A stretch of 55,676 nucleotides of DNA from Bacteroidota bacterium (GCA_038746285.1 JBCDKT010000025.1:1-55676); one strand, 5' to 3'; shown: positions 17,281 to 25,270, counted from the stretch's first letter. Notes: a model not told the origin generated them from the letters alone. Numbers and translations: made by a program.

Positions 17281-18417
17281 TCAGGCGCGGAAGAACTGCT
17301 TGCCCGCGAGTTGGCGGACGAGGCCCTTGAACTCAAGCGACAACAGGTAGACCAGGGCCGACGACGCGTCCAGTCCCGCCCGTTCGCAGAGCGTGTCGAG
17401 GTGGACCGGCTCGGCAGTGAGCGCCTCGTAGAGTTTCTTCTCCGCTCCGCCCAGCACCGGCGGCGCGGGCGCTGCCTCGGTCGTGGGCTCCGCACCCGGC
17501 ACCTTCGGCAGTTGCCCCTCGATCTCTTCGAGCAGTTCGTCCACGCTCGTCACGAGCGTCGCGTAGCCCTTGCGGATGAGTTGGTTGGTACCGGTGCCCG
17601 TCGGCGAGAAGAGCGCGGCCGGGGCGGCCCAGACGGCGCGGTTCTGCTCCGTTGCCATCCACGCCGTGATGAGCGCCCCGCCCGTCGCCCGCGCCTCAGC
17701 GACGAACGTGCCGAGCGAGAGGCCCGCGATGATCCGGTTGCGGCGCGGGAAGTTCGGCGCGTCCGGCGAGGCTCCGAGGCCGAACTCGGAGAGCACACCA
17801 CCCTGCCCCGTGATCTGCTCGGCGAGGGCTTTGTGCTTGGCCGGGTAGATGCGGTCCACGCCGGAGCCGAGGATGGCGAGCGTCCGGCCCCCGGCGTCGA
17901 GCGCCCCCCGGTGCGCCGCCGCGTCGATCCCGTAGGCGAGGCCGCTGACGACGGTGAACCCGCGCCGCGCGAGTTCGAAGGCGAAGTCCTGCGCGACGCG
18001 CTTGCCGTAGGCCGTCGCCCGCCGCGTCCCGACGATGGCGACAGCGCGCTCGTCTTGGGGTACCAGGTCGCCGCGCAGCCAGAGGACGGCGGGTGGGTCG
18101 TAAATCTGCCGGAGGAGCGACGGGTAGCGCGCGTCCCACAGCGGGACCAACGCTGCCCCGATCCGCTCGGCGCGTTCGAACTGCTCGTCGACCTCGGCCT
18201 CGCCCTCGAACCGGGCAATGGCCTGGGCTGTCTTGCGCCCGACGCGCTCCACCCGGGCCAGCGCCTGCGGCGGGGCCGCGAGCACCTCCGTCGCCGAGCC
18301 GAAGTGCGCCAGCAGCGACCGGATGCGCCCCGGCCCCACGCCCGGCACGAGCGAGAGCGCGACGAGCGCGCGCAGTTCGTCGGCGTCGGTCGGCGCGGTG
18401 CGGGCGAAGAGGTCCAC
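17281..18417 (-). CDS. dprA: DNA-processing protein DprA
   Basis: This 378-residue protein loads RecA on incoming single-stranded DNA during natural transformation. A helix-hairpin-helix region (VPGVGPGRIRSLLAHFGS) is followed by the Rossmann-like DprA core: AIVGTRRATAYG, VSGLAYGIDAAAHRGAL, LAILGSGVDRIYPAKH, FPRRNRIIAGLS and VVEA-like VAEARATGGALIT. The C-terminal winged helix (KKLYEALTAEPVHLDTLCERAG) completes the usual architecture. It lies downstream of obgE, separated by a hairpin element, with its own TATCTTGA box at 18445-18452. Confidence 0.95.
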   Translation of the reverse strand: MDLFARTAPTDADELRALVALSLVPGVGPGRIRSLLAHFGSATEVLAAPPQALARVERVGRKTAQAIARFEGEAEVDEQFERAERIGAALVPLWDARYPSLLRQIYDPPAVLWLRGDLVPQDERAVAIVGTRRATAYGKRVAQDFAFELARRGFTVVSGLAYGIDAAAHRGALDAGGRTLAILGSGVDRIYPAKHKALAEQITGQGGVLSEFGLGASPDAPNFPRRNRIIAGLSLGTFVAEARATGGALITAWMATEQNRAVWAAPAALFSPTGTGTNQLIRKGYATLVTSVDELLEEIEGQLPKVPGAEPTTEAAPAPPVLGGAEKKLYEALTAEPVHLDTLCERAGLDASSALVYLLSLEFKGLVRQLAGKQFFRA

Positions 18418-18444
18418 GGTCAGGCGAGGAAGAGCGGAAGAGAT

Positions 18445-18452
18445 TCAAGATA
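18445..18452 (-). promoter_or_regulatory. Candidate -7 box TATCTTGA upstream of dprA
   Basis: Minus-strand TATCTTGA lies 28 bases before the dprA ATG, right at the border of the hairpin element between obgE and dprA. dprA can therefore probably be transcribed independently. Confidence 0.45.
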
Positions 18453-18453
18453 G

Positions 18454-18563
18454 GAGCGTGGAGGGTACGGAGGGCAGGGAGGGTGACGGGCTCCAGCGTC
18501 ATGCTTCTCAGCCGGCGTTCTCCTCCTTTCTCTCCCTGCCTTCCACGCCCTCGTTCACCCTCT
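18454..18563. repeat. Stop-to-start hairpin element (9-base words), obgE-dprA junction
   Basis: The left arm has nonameric words (CGTGGAGGG, TACGGAGGG, CAGGGAGGG). The right arm read in reverse complement has CGAGGGCGT, GGAAGGCAG and GGAGAGAAA, so the two arms can pair over about 35 bases with mismatches. A core of about 25 bases separates them. The right arm overlaps the end of obgE and encodes the last residues of ObgE. Confidence 0.75.
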
Positions 18564-19542
18564 TCCAAAGCGCCTCCTTCAGCCGGTCCAGTCCGCGCTG
18601 CGCGACGGCGGAGACGGGCAGCATCTCTACGTCGTCCGGGAAGCCGCTGCGGGCGTCGGCGACGAAGGCGCCCAACATATCGGCCGGGAGGAGGTCAGTC
18701 TTGGAGAGCGCGACGAGGCGGGGCTTGCGGAGCAGGTCGGCGTTGAACGCCTCAACCTCGGCGAGGAGGGTGCGGTACTGCGCGCCGGGGTCGTCTTCGT
18801 CGGCGGGGACGACGAAGAGGAGAACCGCGTTGCGCTCGATGTGCTTGAGGAACCGGAGGCCGAGGCCCTTGCCGTCGCTCGCGCCCTCGATGATGCCAGG
18901 GATGTCGGCTATGACGAACGAGCGGTGGTCGCCGAGGTAGACCATCCCGAGGCTCGGCTCCAGCGTCGTGAACGGGTAGTCGGCCACCTTCGGCTTGGCC
19001 GCCGAGAGGGTCGAGACGAGCGTACTCTTGCCCGCGTTCGGAAACCCGACGAGGCCGACGTCGGCGAGGAGCTTGAGTTCGAGCGTGACCTCGCGCTCCT
19101 CGTTCGGCTCGCCGGGCTGGGCATACGTTGGGGCCTGGTTCGTGGCGCTCTTGAAGTGGACGTTCCCGAGGCCGCCGCGCCCGCCCTGCGCGAGCACGAC
19201 GCGGTCGCCATCGCCCATTAGTTCGCCGAGGAGGGCGTCCGTCTCGCCGTCGCGCGCGACCGTCCCGAGCGGGACGCGGAGCACGATGTCGTCGGCGCTC
19301 TTGCCGGTCTTCTGGGCCTTGCCGCCGGGCTGCCCGTGCCCGGCGAAGTGGTGGCGGTTGTAGCGGAGGTCGAGGAGCGTGTAGAGGTTCTTGTCGGCTT
19401 CGAGAACGACGGAGCCGCCCGTCCCGCCGTCGCCACCGTCGGGGCCGCCCTTCGGTTCGTACTTGGCGCGGCGGAAGGTGGCCGCCCCCGGCCCGCCGCG
19501 CCCGCTGCGCACGGAGATGGTGACGTAGTCGACGAATTTCAT
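18508..19542 (-). CDS. obgE: GTPase Obg
   Basis: This 344-residue ribosome-associated GTPase acts in large-subunit assembly. The chosen ATG begins MKFVDYVTISVRSGRGG. A Gly-rich Obg fold (1-158; AKYEPKGGPDGGDGGTGGS) precedes the G domain: G1 GFPNAGKST, G3 DIPGIIEGAS, G4 SKTD, G5 SAVAQRG. No C-terminal OCT domain is present. The tail of about 15 residues (NEGVEGRERKEENAG) is encoded by the right arm of the repeat element, so it is probably a non-conserved addition. It diverges from rnhA, with another element between the starts. Confidence 0.95.
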   Translation of the reverse strand: MKFVDYVTISVRSGRGGPGAATFRRAKYEPKGGPDGGDGGTGGSVVLEADKNLYTLLDLRYNRHHFAGHGQPGGKAQKTGKSADDIVLRVPLGTVARDGETDALLGELMGDGDRVVLAQGGRGGLGNVHFKSATNQAPTYAQPGEPNEEREVTLELKLLADVGLVGFPNAGKSTLVSTLSAAKPKVADYPFTTLEPSLGMVYLGDHRSFVIADIPGIIEGASDGKGLGLRFLKHIERNAVLLFVVPADEDDPGAQYRTLLAEVEAFNADLLRKPRLVALSKTDLLPADMLGAFVADARSGFPDDVEMLPVSAVAQRGLDRLKEALWKRVNEGVEGRERKEENAG

Positions 19543-19543
19543 G

Positions 19544-19630
19544 GAGTGCGTAATGCGTGAAACGTGATGCGTGACGGCGCGCTGCTCCGCCTTTTCGCTG
19601 CGGGCACCCTTACGTTTCACGCACCGCCTT
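19544..19630. repeat. Hairpin element (7-base words) between divergent obgE and rnhA
   Basis: Left-arm heptamers TGCGTAA, TGCGTGA, AACGTGA, TGCGTGA. The right arm contains TTACGTTTCACGCA, whose reverse complement TGCGTGAAACGTAA matches the left arm with a 12-base exact run. The core is rich in CGCGCTGCTCCGCC. This is the only member seen between divergent genes. Confidence 0.7.
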
Positions 19631-19654
19631 GTATCCCACTTCCTCCCGATCTCC

Positions 19655-20113
19655 TTGAAAGACGTAGTCCTCTACACCGACGGCGCGTGCTCCGGCAACC
19701 CCGGGCCCGGCGGCTGGGGCGTCCTCCTCCAGTCTGGCCCGCACGAGAAGACCCTCAAAGGTGCCGAGCCAGAGACGACCAACAACCGGATGGAACTGGT
19801 GGCGGTAATCGAGGGGCTGCGGGCGCTGAGGGAGCCCTGCCGCGTCGCCGTCCACACCGACAGCGCCTACATCGTCAACGCCTTCGCCGAGGGGTGGATC
19901 GACGGCTGGCAGCGGCGCGGCTGGAAGACCGCCGGCAAGAAGCCCGTCAAGAACCGCGACCTCTGGGAAGACCTCCTCCGGCTTAAAGCGAACCACGAGG
20001 TCGAGTTCGTCAAGGTCAAGGGCCACGCCGACGACGAGCGCAACAACTACGTCGACGGCGTCGCCGTCGGTGCCATCGACGACCTGCGGATCGAGCTAGG
20101 GCTGGACCGGTAG
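19655..20113 (+). CDS. rnhA: Ribonuclease HI
   Basis: This 152-residue enzyme cleaves RNA in RNA-DNA hybrids. The start is taken as TTG (19655), giving MKDVVLYTDGACSGNPG; upstream in-frame codons fall in the repeat element. Catalytic residues match E. coli numbering closely: Asp9 (YTDGACSGN), Glu47 (NNRMELVAV), Asp69 (HTDSAYIVN) and Asp134 (NNYVD), with His124 in KGHADDE. The basic protrusion (WQRRGWKTAGKKPVKNRDLW) is intact. Another element starts directly after the stop codon. Confidence 0.93.
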   Translation: MKDVVLYTDGACSGNPGPGGWGVLLQSGPHEKTLKGAEPETTNNRMELVAVIEGLRALREPCRVAVHTDSAYIVNAFAEGWIDGWQRRGWKTAGKKPVKNRDLWEDLLRLKANHEVEFVKVKGHADDERNNYVDGVAVGAIDDLRIELGLDR

Positions 20114-20233
20114 ACAGCGGACGGAGGACAGTGGACGGTGAGGCCCTACGCGGTTGGCGCGGAGCGCTGCGGCCTCGGTAGTTTTCTGAGCCCCTACCGT
20201 TTTCTGTCCTCTGTCTTCCGTCCTCTGCCCTCC
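20114..20233. repeat. Stop-to-start hairpin element (7-base words), rnhA-dctQ junction
   Basis: It fills the junction exactly. Left-arm heptamers are ACAGCGG, ACGGAGG, ACAGTGG, ACGGTGA. The right arm in reverse complement reads GCAGAGG, ACGGAAG, ACAGAGG, ACAGAAA. By hand alignment 22 of 29 positions of the two arms are complementary. The core contains GGTTGGCGCGGAGCGC. Confidence 0.85.
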
Positions 20234-20779
20234 GTGCTCCGCCTCGCCCGCGCCATCGACCGGATCAACGCCGCCATCGGCAAGGTGGCGTGCGGGCTGA
20301 TGATCGCCCTCGTCGGCCTCGGGGCGCTGACGGCGCTCCTGCGCTACGCCGGGCGGCCGCTCGGGCTGTCGCTGACCTCGAACGCGTTTCTGGAGGGCCA
20401 GTGGTACCTCTTCAGTGCGGTCTTTCTGCTCGCCGCCGCGTGGGTGCTCCGCGAGAACGACCACGTCCGCGTCGACGTGCTCTACGGCCGCCTCGGGCCG
20501 CAGGGCCGGGCCTGGACCGACCTCCTCGGGACGCTCCTCTTCCTGCTCCCCTTCTGCGGGCTGATGCTGTGGGCGACATGGCCGAGCGTCGCCGAGTCGT
20601 GGGCCGTGCGCGAGGTCTCGCCCGACCCCGGCGGGCTGCCGCGCTACCCGGTCAAGGCGCTCGTCCCGGTCGCGTTCGTGCTGCTCCTGCTGCAAGGCAT
20701 CGCCGAGATCATCAAGGTGGCGGCACGCCTGCGGAGCGGTAGCACCCCGCCGGAGTCCCACGCAGCCGAGGGGGCCTGA
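20234..20779 (+). CDS. TRAP transporter small permease (DctQ-type)
   Basis: This 181-residue membrane protein has four hydrophobic segments (about 14-34, 55-73, 92-110, 140-160). The DctQ signature is recognisable: NAFLEGQWYLFSAVFLLAAAWVLRENDHVRVDVLY. TRAP carriers use sodium gradients to import organic acids such as C4-dicarboxylates, 2-oxoacids or taurine-like compounds. A GTG start is preferred because the upstream in-frame region is the repeat element. The large permease follows after another element. No DctP-type solute-binding protein is encoded nearby. Confidence 0.85.
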   Translation: MLRLARAIDRINAAIGKVACGLMIALVGLGALTALLRYAGRPLGLSLTSNAFLEGQWYLFSAVFLLAAAWVLRENDHVRVDVLYGRLGPQGRAWTDLLGTLLFLLPFCGLMLWATWPSVAESWAVREVSPDPGGLPRYPVKALVPVAFVLLLLQGIAEIIKVAARLRSGSTPPESHAAEGA

Positions 20780-20782
20780 GAT

Positions 20783-20884
20783 GAGGCCGGGAGTCCGGGT
20801 GGTTGGGAGTGCGGGAGTAGGTTCATCCCCACCGCATGCTCATCCCCATACCCGCACCCGCCCACCCGCCCACACCCGAATCCC
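20783..20884. repeat. Stop-to-start hairpin element (8-base words), dctQ-dctM junction
   Basis: Left-arm octamers are CGGGAGTC, CGGGTGGT, TGGGAGTG, CGGGAGTA. The right arm in reverse complement reads CGGGTGTG, GGCGGGTG, GGCGGGTG, CGGGTATG. It spans from the stop of the small permease to the GTG of the large permease. Confidence 0.75.
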
Positions 20885-22207
20885 GTGACGGCCGACCTCC
20901 TCGGGCCGCTGATGTTCGCGGCGGCGCTGCTCCTGATCTTCAGCGGCTACCCCGTCGCCTTCGCCCTCGGCGGGACCGCACTCGGGTTCGCCCTCCTCGG
21001 GGTCGAGTTCGGGTTCTTCGACTGGCCCTACCTCCTCGCGCTCGGCGACCGAACGTTCGGGGTGATGTCGAACGCGATCCTGCTGGCGGTCCCGTTTTTC
21101 ATCTTCATGGGGACGATGCTGGAGAAGAGCCGCCTCGCCGAGGACCTCCTGACGACGATCGGCGCGCTCTTCGGCCGCATGCGCGGCGGGCTGGCCTTCG
21201 CCGTTGTGTTCGTCGGCGCGCTCCTGGCGGCGGCGACGGGCGTGGTCGGCGCGAGCGTCGTGGCGATGGGGATGATCTCGCTCCCGGTGATGCAGCGCTA
21301 CGGCTACGACGCGGCGCTCTCGACCGGCGTCATCACGGCCTCGGGCACGCTCGGGCAGATCATCCCGCCGAGCGTGGTCCTGATCGTCCTCGCCGACCAG
21401 CTCGGGGTGTCCGTCGGCGACCTCTTTGTCGGGGCCCTCATGCCCGGCCTGCTGCTGGCCGGGCTGTACGCGCTCTACATCGTCGGCGTCTCCGTCCTCA
21501 AGCCCGAGGCTACGCCTGCCCTCCCGCCGGAGGCACGCCGCGAGCGCGGGGCGGCGCTCCTCGGCCGCGTCCTCAAGGTGATGCTCCCGCCGCTGGTCCT
21601 CATCGTCGTCGTCCTCGGTAGCATCTTCGCCGGCATCGCCACCCCGACCGAGGCCGGCGCGCTCGGGGCCGTCGGCGCCACCCTCCTCGCGCTCGTCAAC
21701 CGGCGGCTGACGCGGTCGGCGCTGTGGGAGACGGCCAAGACGACGACGCTCCTCACGACGATGGTCGTCTTTCTGCTGATCGGGAGCACGGCCTTCGCAC
21801 TCGTCTTCCGAGGCCTCTACGGCGACCTCTGGATCGAGGACCTGCTCACGAGCCTGCCCGGCGGCGTGATCGGGCTGCTCGTCGTGGCGAACCTCGTGAT
21901 CTTCGTGCTCGGCTTCTTCATCGACTTCTTCGAGATCGCCTTCATCATCATCCCGCTCCTCGCGCCCGCCGCCGCTCTCCTCGGGGTCGACCTCGTGTGG
22001 TTCGGGGTGATGGTGGGGATGAACCTCCAGACCTCGTTCCTCACCCCGCCGTTCGGGTTCGCGCTGTTCTACCTCCGCGGCGTCGCCCCGCCCGAGATCA
22101 AGACGACGGACATCTACCGGGGCGTACTCCCGTTCATCGGCATCCAACTCGTTGGGCTGCTGCTGATCATCCTCTTCCCCGAACTCGTGACGGGACTGCT
22201 CGACTGA
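20885..22207 (+). CDS. TRAP transporter large permease (DctM-type)
   Basis: This 440-residue protein has 11-12 membrane segments and forms the transport channel with the small permease. Typical DctM stretches are visible: VPFFIFMGTMLEKSRLAEDLL, ATGVVGASVVAMGMISLPVM, ITASGTLGQIIPPSVVLIV, IATPTEAGALGAVGA and MNLQTSFLTPPFGFALFYLRG. The DctM family belongs to the IT superfamily. It starts at GTG directly after the hairpin element. The ligand is unknown because no binding protein is nearby; a distant DctP gene is expected. Confidence 0.93.
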   Translation: MTADLLGPLMFAAALLLIFSGYPVAFALGGTALGFALLGVEFGFFDWPYLLALGDRTFGVMSNAILLAVPFFIFMGTMLEKSRLAEDLLTTIGALFGRMRGGLAFAVVFVGALLAAATGVVGASVVAMGMISLPVMQRYGYDAALSTGVITASGTLGQIIPPSVVLIVLADQLGVSVGDLFVGALMPGLLLAGLYALYIVGVSVLKPEATPALPPEARRERGAALLGRVLKVMLPPLVLIVVVLGSIFAGIATPTEAGALGAVGATLLALVNRRLTRSALWETAKTTTLLTTMVVFLLIGSTAFALVFRGLYGDLWIEDLLTSLPGGVIGLLVVANLVIFVLGFFIDFFEIAFIIIPLLAPAAALLGVDLVWFGVMVGMNLQTSFLTPPFGFALFYLRGVAPPEIKTTDIYRGVLPFIGIQLVGLLLIILFPELVTGLLD

Positions 22208-22347
22208 CCCAGGGCCCGCCGCCCGACACGTCGGGATTATTCCCTGACGAAAAGCAGGGCGTCCCCCCCACCTCGCGGCTTGCGTTCTGTAGGCGTCTCC
22301 TTTTGGAGAATGTCATCCCTACAAAACAATTCAGACAGGTATTCCCC

Positions 22348-24279
22348 ATGAGTGGAGTTATCGGAACGCCCAACCCGGACCGCGCCCCCCGGGCCGACGC
22401 TGCCTACGAGCACCGGCGTCACGCCGGCAGCCGCGCCGGAGAGCGCGGAGCCGTCCGCACGAACGCCAACGACGAGGAGGTCGCCTACGGCGACACGTTC
22501 GCGGCCAACTATCACAAGAGCCTACCCCACGACGCCGATGGCTTCGTCGACCCCGACGCCTACCGCGACTTCGTCGAGGCCCTGCTCAGCCAGGACCATC
22601 GCCGGTTCGAGGGGGTCCTGGCCGGCGACAACTTCCCGGAGGGCACGCACCCCCGCCGGACCACAGGCACGGAGGGACGCCGCAAGCTGACCAGCCCCTT
22701 CACCGGCCACGCCTTCGACCTCCAGGGAGCGGACGCCGGCGCCCTCTCTGTCGACGCCGCCCCACGCCTCGGCAGTGACGAGTTTGCGGCCGAACTCGCC
22801 GAGGTATACGGCATGGCGCTCCTCCGCGACGAGTCGTTCGAGGACCTCCAGGCCGGCACCCCGGCCAGCACGATGGTGACCGACGCGCTGCGGAGCATGT
22901 CGTGGTTCGACGGCAACACGGCCGGCATCCCGAGCGGGGCCGGCCGCATGCTCGGCGGGCCGGACACGCTCTTCCGCGGCTCGACGCCGGGGTCCCAGGC
23001 CGGGCCGTGGCTCTCGCAGTTCATGCTCGTCGGTAACCGCGGCCCCGACACCGGGCCGTCCAAGCCGTCGGTCTGCAAGCGCACCGCCATCGAGGTCGAC
23101 GACGGGTACGTGTTCTACGGCTCCGCCTTCATCGACCAGCGCAGCGCCGTGGCCGAGGCCGGCGTGGACTGGCTCCAGACCTGGGCCTCGTGGCTCGACG
23201 CCCAGAACGGGGCCGACTTCAACGGCAAGGACCAGTTCCAGCCGGAGCGCCGCTTCCTCACCACGCCCCGCGACGTGGCCACCTACGTCCACTTCGACGC
23301 GCTCTACCAGGCCTACCAGGTCGCGTGCAACCTCATGCTCGCCGGCGGCGCGCCGTTCGGGTTCGACCGCGGGATGCCGGAGACGCTCAGCCGGACGCGC
23401 TCGGCGTTCGCCAGCTTCGGCGGGGCGCACGTCCTGAGCCTCGTTGCCGAGGTCGCCACGCGCGCCCTCAAGCTGGTCTGGCGCCAGAAGTGGCTCCACC
23501 ACCGCCGCCTCCGCCCCGAGGTCGCCGCCGCGCTCCTCACGCTCTACGCTAACGACCCGGCGCGCATCCCGAACGACGCGCTCCGCAGCGCGCTCGCCGA
23601 GCTCCACAGCAAGATGCCGGCGGACCTCCTCTCGGCCATCGCTGCGAAGAACGCGGAGCCGGATGCCCAAGACCGCATCACGTCGAACGGCAACACGGCC
23701 GACCTCCCGGTGATCGACGACGCGAAGAACTACCTCCTCCCGATGGCCTTCCCCGAAGGCTCGCCGACGCACCCCTCCTACGGGGCCGGCCACGCGACCG
23801 TCGCCGGGGCCTGCGTGACGGTGCTCAAGGCGTTTTTCGAGATGTACGACGAGCGCGGCGACGAGCTGCCGTGGCCGCTCGACGCGGGCGACGGCCCGGG
23901 CGGCAGCGGAGCCTACGGATTCAACCACGCCTATGTCGGCAACGGCAGCACGATCCGGCGCGCGCCGGGCTCGCACGACCTCACCCTGCAGGGCGAACTC
24001 GACAAGCTCGCCGCCAACATCTCGATTGCCCGCAACATGGCCGGGGTGCACTACTACACCGACTACTTCGCGTCGGTGCGGCAGGGCGAGCGCCTCACGG
24101 CCTCGATCCTGGAGGAGCAGCTCGCCTGCTTCAACGAGCCGGTGTCGATGAGCTTCACGAGCTTCGACGGCGACCGCATCCGCGTGCGCGGGCACGGCCT
24201 ATCGTCCGAGGTGTCGGTCATCGACCGGCACGGCCACCCCATCGGCGCGGACGCGTGGTACCAGCGCTACGGAGGCTGA
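22348..24279 (+). CDS. Vanadium-dependent haloperoxidase
   Basis: This 643-residue enzyme of the PAP2/vanadium peroxidase superfamily uses peroxide to oxidise halides. Vanadate-site motifs are in order: Lys and Arg in QKWLHHRRLRPE (about 380-391), SPTHPSYGAGHATVAGA (about 472-488, with the acid-base His), and the Arg-His pair in ARNMAGVHYYTDYFAS (about 561-576). Length and motifs are closer to algal or bacterial bromoperoxidases than to PAP2 phosphatases. There is no signal peptide, so it may be cytoplasmic or exported otherwise. The ATG at 22348 lacks a Shine-Dalgarno. It sits alone after the TRAP genes with a strong terminator. Halide preference cannot be read from sequence. Confidence 0.92.
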   Translation: MSGVIGTPNPDRAPRADAAYEHRRHAGSRAGERGAVRTNANDEEVAYGDTFAANYHKSLPHDADGFVDPDAYRDFVEALLSQDHRRFEGVLAGDNFPEGTHPRRTTGTEGRRKLTSPFTGHAFDLQGADAGALSVDAAPRLGSDEFAAELAEVYGMALLRDESFEDLQAGTPASTMVTDALRSMSWFDGNTAGIPSGAGRMLGGPDTLFRGSTPGSQAGPWLSQFMLVGNRGPDTGPSKPSVCKRTAIEVDDGYVFYGSAFIDQRSAVAEAGVDWLQTWASWLDAQNGADFNGKDQFQPERRFLTTPRDVATYVHFDALYQAYQVACNLMLAGGAPFGFDRGMPETLSRTRSAFASFGGAHVLSLVAEVATRALKLVWRQKWLHHRRLRPEVAAALLTLYANDPARIPNDALRSALAELHSKMPADLLSAIAAKNAEPDAQDRITSNGNTADLPVIDDAKNYLLPMAFPEGSPTHPSYGAGHATVAGACVTVLKAFFEMYDERGDELPWPLDAGDGPGGSGAYGFNHAYVGNGSTIRRAPGSHDLTLQGELDKLAANISIARNMAGVHYYTDYFASVRQGERLTASILEEQLACFNEPVSMSFTSFDGDRIRVRGHGLSSEVSVIDRHGHPIGADAWYQRYGG

Positions 24280-24299
24280 CCTGACCCGGCCGCACTTGA

Positions 24300-24337
24300 G
24301 CGCCGCTCCTCGCATGCCGAGGGGCGGCGCTTTCGTG
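24300..24337 (+). terminator. Terminator of the haloperoxidase gene
   Basis: GCGCCGCTCCTCG (24300-24312) pairs with CGAGGGGCGGCGC (24318-24330) over 13 bp (one G-U) around loop CATGC, followed by TTTCGTG. Confidence 0.85.
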
Positions 24338-24370
24338 TGGACCCAGCCCGGTTACCTGCCCAGCTGACGA

Positions 24371-24769
24371 TCAGGCCGTCTTCGCCTCGAAAGCCCAGAA
24401 CTCGCTCGGGCGCAGGATGGGAAGGCCTTCGAACCGTCGCAGGACGAGCAGGTCGTTGTCGCCTGTAACCAGGCAGGCGCTTCCTCTCGCAGCCGCTAGC
24501 ACGGCGTCGTCATCCGGGTCGCGGCAGACGGGCTCCGCCAGCGGCTCCGGCTCGGTGATCTCCAGCCGTGTACGCAGCAGCACGGCGGCCTCATCGACCT
24601 CGGCTTCGGGCATCTTGAACTTCCCCGCCAGCTTCTCGCGGAACTCGCCGAGGATGAACGGCGAGGCAGCCGGCGTGTGGTGGCGGACGAGATGCTCCAG
24701 TAAGTCGGCGCATGTGCCACGAGCGATGAAGGCCGCGATCAGCACGTTCGTGTCGAGCGTGACTCTCAC
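24371..24769 (-). CDS. PIN-domain toxin of a type II toxin-antitoxin pair
   Basis: This 132-residue protein is a putative toxin PIN-family (COG1569-like) ribonuclease. Acidic metal ligands are visible in TLDTNVLIAAF (Asp6), FREKL (Glu), CRDPDDDAVLAAA (Asp cluster) and LVTGDNDLL (GDND). It overlaps the upstream ribbon-helix-helix gene by four bases (ATGA), the usual translational coupling of such pairs. It probably cleaves RNA when unbound. It looks intact. Confidence 0.85.
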   Translation of the reverse strand: MRVTLDTNVLIAAFIARGTCADLLEHLVRHHTPAASPFILGEFREKLAGKFKMPEAEVDEAAVLLRTRLEITEPEPLAEPVCRDPDDDAVLAAARGSACLVTGDNDLLVLRRFEGLPILRPSEFWAFEAKTA

Positions 24770-24984
24770 GAGACGCGGCCGAACACGTCGTCGTCCGTGA
24801 AAATGCCTTGCGCCTGCGCCCTGCTCATCATGCTGGCGCGAAGCTGCCGGAAGCGTCGGACAAAGAGGTAGTCGCGCAGCGCCTGCCGGACGAGGTCGCT
24901 GCGCGAGAGTCCCTCTTGCTCGACGGCAGCGTCGAGCTCGGCTTTGACCTCCTTAGGTAGACTGATCGAGACAGTATCACGCAT
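24766..24984 (-). CDS. Ribbon-helix-helix antitoxin
   Basis: This 72-residue protein begins MRDTVSISLPKEVKAELDAA, a CopG/RHH N-terminal strand and helix. SRSDLVRQALRDYLFVRR follows as the second helix, then a C-terminal toxin-binding tail. An ATG 11 codons upstream is rejected because it lies in a perfect palindrome that looks like the operator. It should neutralise the PIN toxin and repress its own promoter. Confidence 0.85.
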   Translation of the reverse strand: MRDTVSISLPKEVKAELDAAVEQEGLSRSDLVRQALRDYLFVRRFRQLRASMMSRAQAQGIFTDDDVFGRVS

Positions 24985-25000
24985 AGTCGCGTCGTCAGGT

Positions 25001-25017
25001 GTGTTGAGGTTCAACAC
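25001..25017. promoter_or_regulatory. Palindromic operator upstream of the RHH/PIN operon
   Basis: GTGTTGA GGT TCAACAC is a perfect 7-bp inverted repeat with 3-base spacing, 16 bases before the antitoxin start. RHH antitoxins typically bind such sites for autorepression. The role is inferred. Confidence 0.55.
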
Positions 25018-25113
25018 AGCCTCAGCCTGTCAGTTTCCGCCGAGGTGACTCCGCATACCAGTTCGCTGAGATGGTGGTGCAGGGTGCCTGCACGGTGCTC
25101 CGCCTCAATCGCT

Positions 25114-25140
25114 GTAGGGCGTACGGCCGTACGCCCCTAC
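25114..25140. repeat. Dispersed palindrome (GTAGGG CGTAC GCCCCTAC type)
   Basis: GTAGGGCGTACGG is followed by CCGTACGCCCCTAC, a nearly perfect inverted repeat with almost no loop. It belongs to the same type as 25243-25270, 41355-41383 and 44774-44802, which share GTAGGGGC/GCCCCTAC ends and differ in the centre. Confidence 0.75.
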
Positions 25141-25242
25141 GCCGGCAGGGTGCACAGTGAACTCAGAGAGACGGTAGCAGACCTGCATGCCAAGGGCTTC
25201 GACGTCGAGCGCTTCGACGCCGACAGCATTCGACGCCGACAG

Positions 25243-25270
25243 GTAGGGGCGTACCGGTGGTACGCCCTGC
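25243..25270. repeat. Dispersed palindrome, second copy upstream of the peptidase
   Basis: GTAGGGGCGTACC GGT GGTACGCCCTGC is an imperfect inverted repeat matching 25114-25140. The two copies may be the ends of a small non-autonomous element. Confidence 0.7.

Noticed and set aside
19571-19654. ATG start at 19571 for rnhA
   Set aside because: The added 28 residues are encoded by a repeat element and have no counterpart in RNase HI; the TTG at 19655 fits the family start exactly.
20138-20233. ATG start at 20138 for the TRAP small permease
   Set aside because: The first 32 codons lie wholly in the hairpin element; the GTG at 20234 gives a normal DctQ N-terminus.
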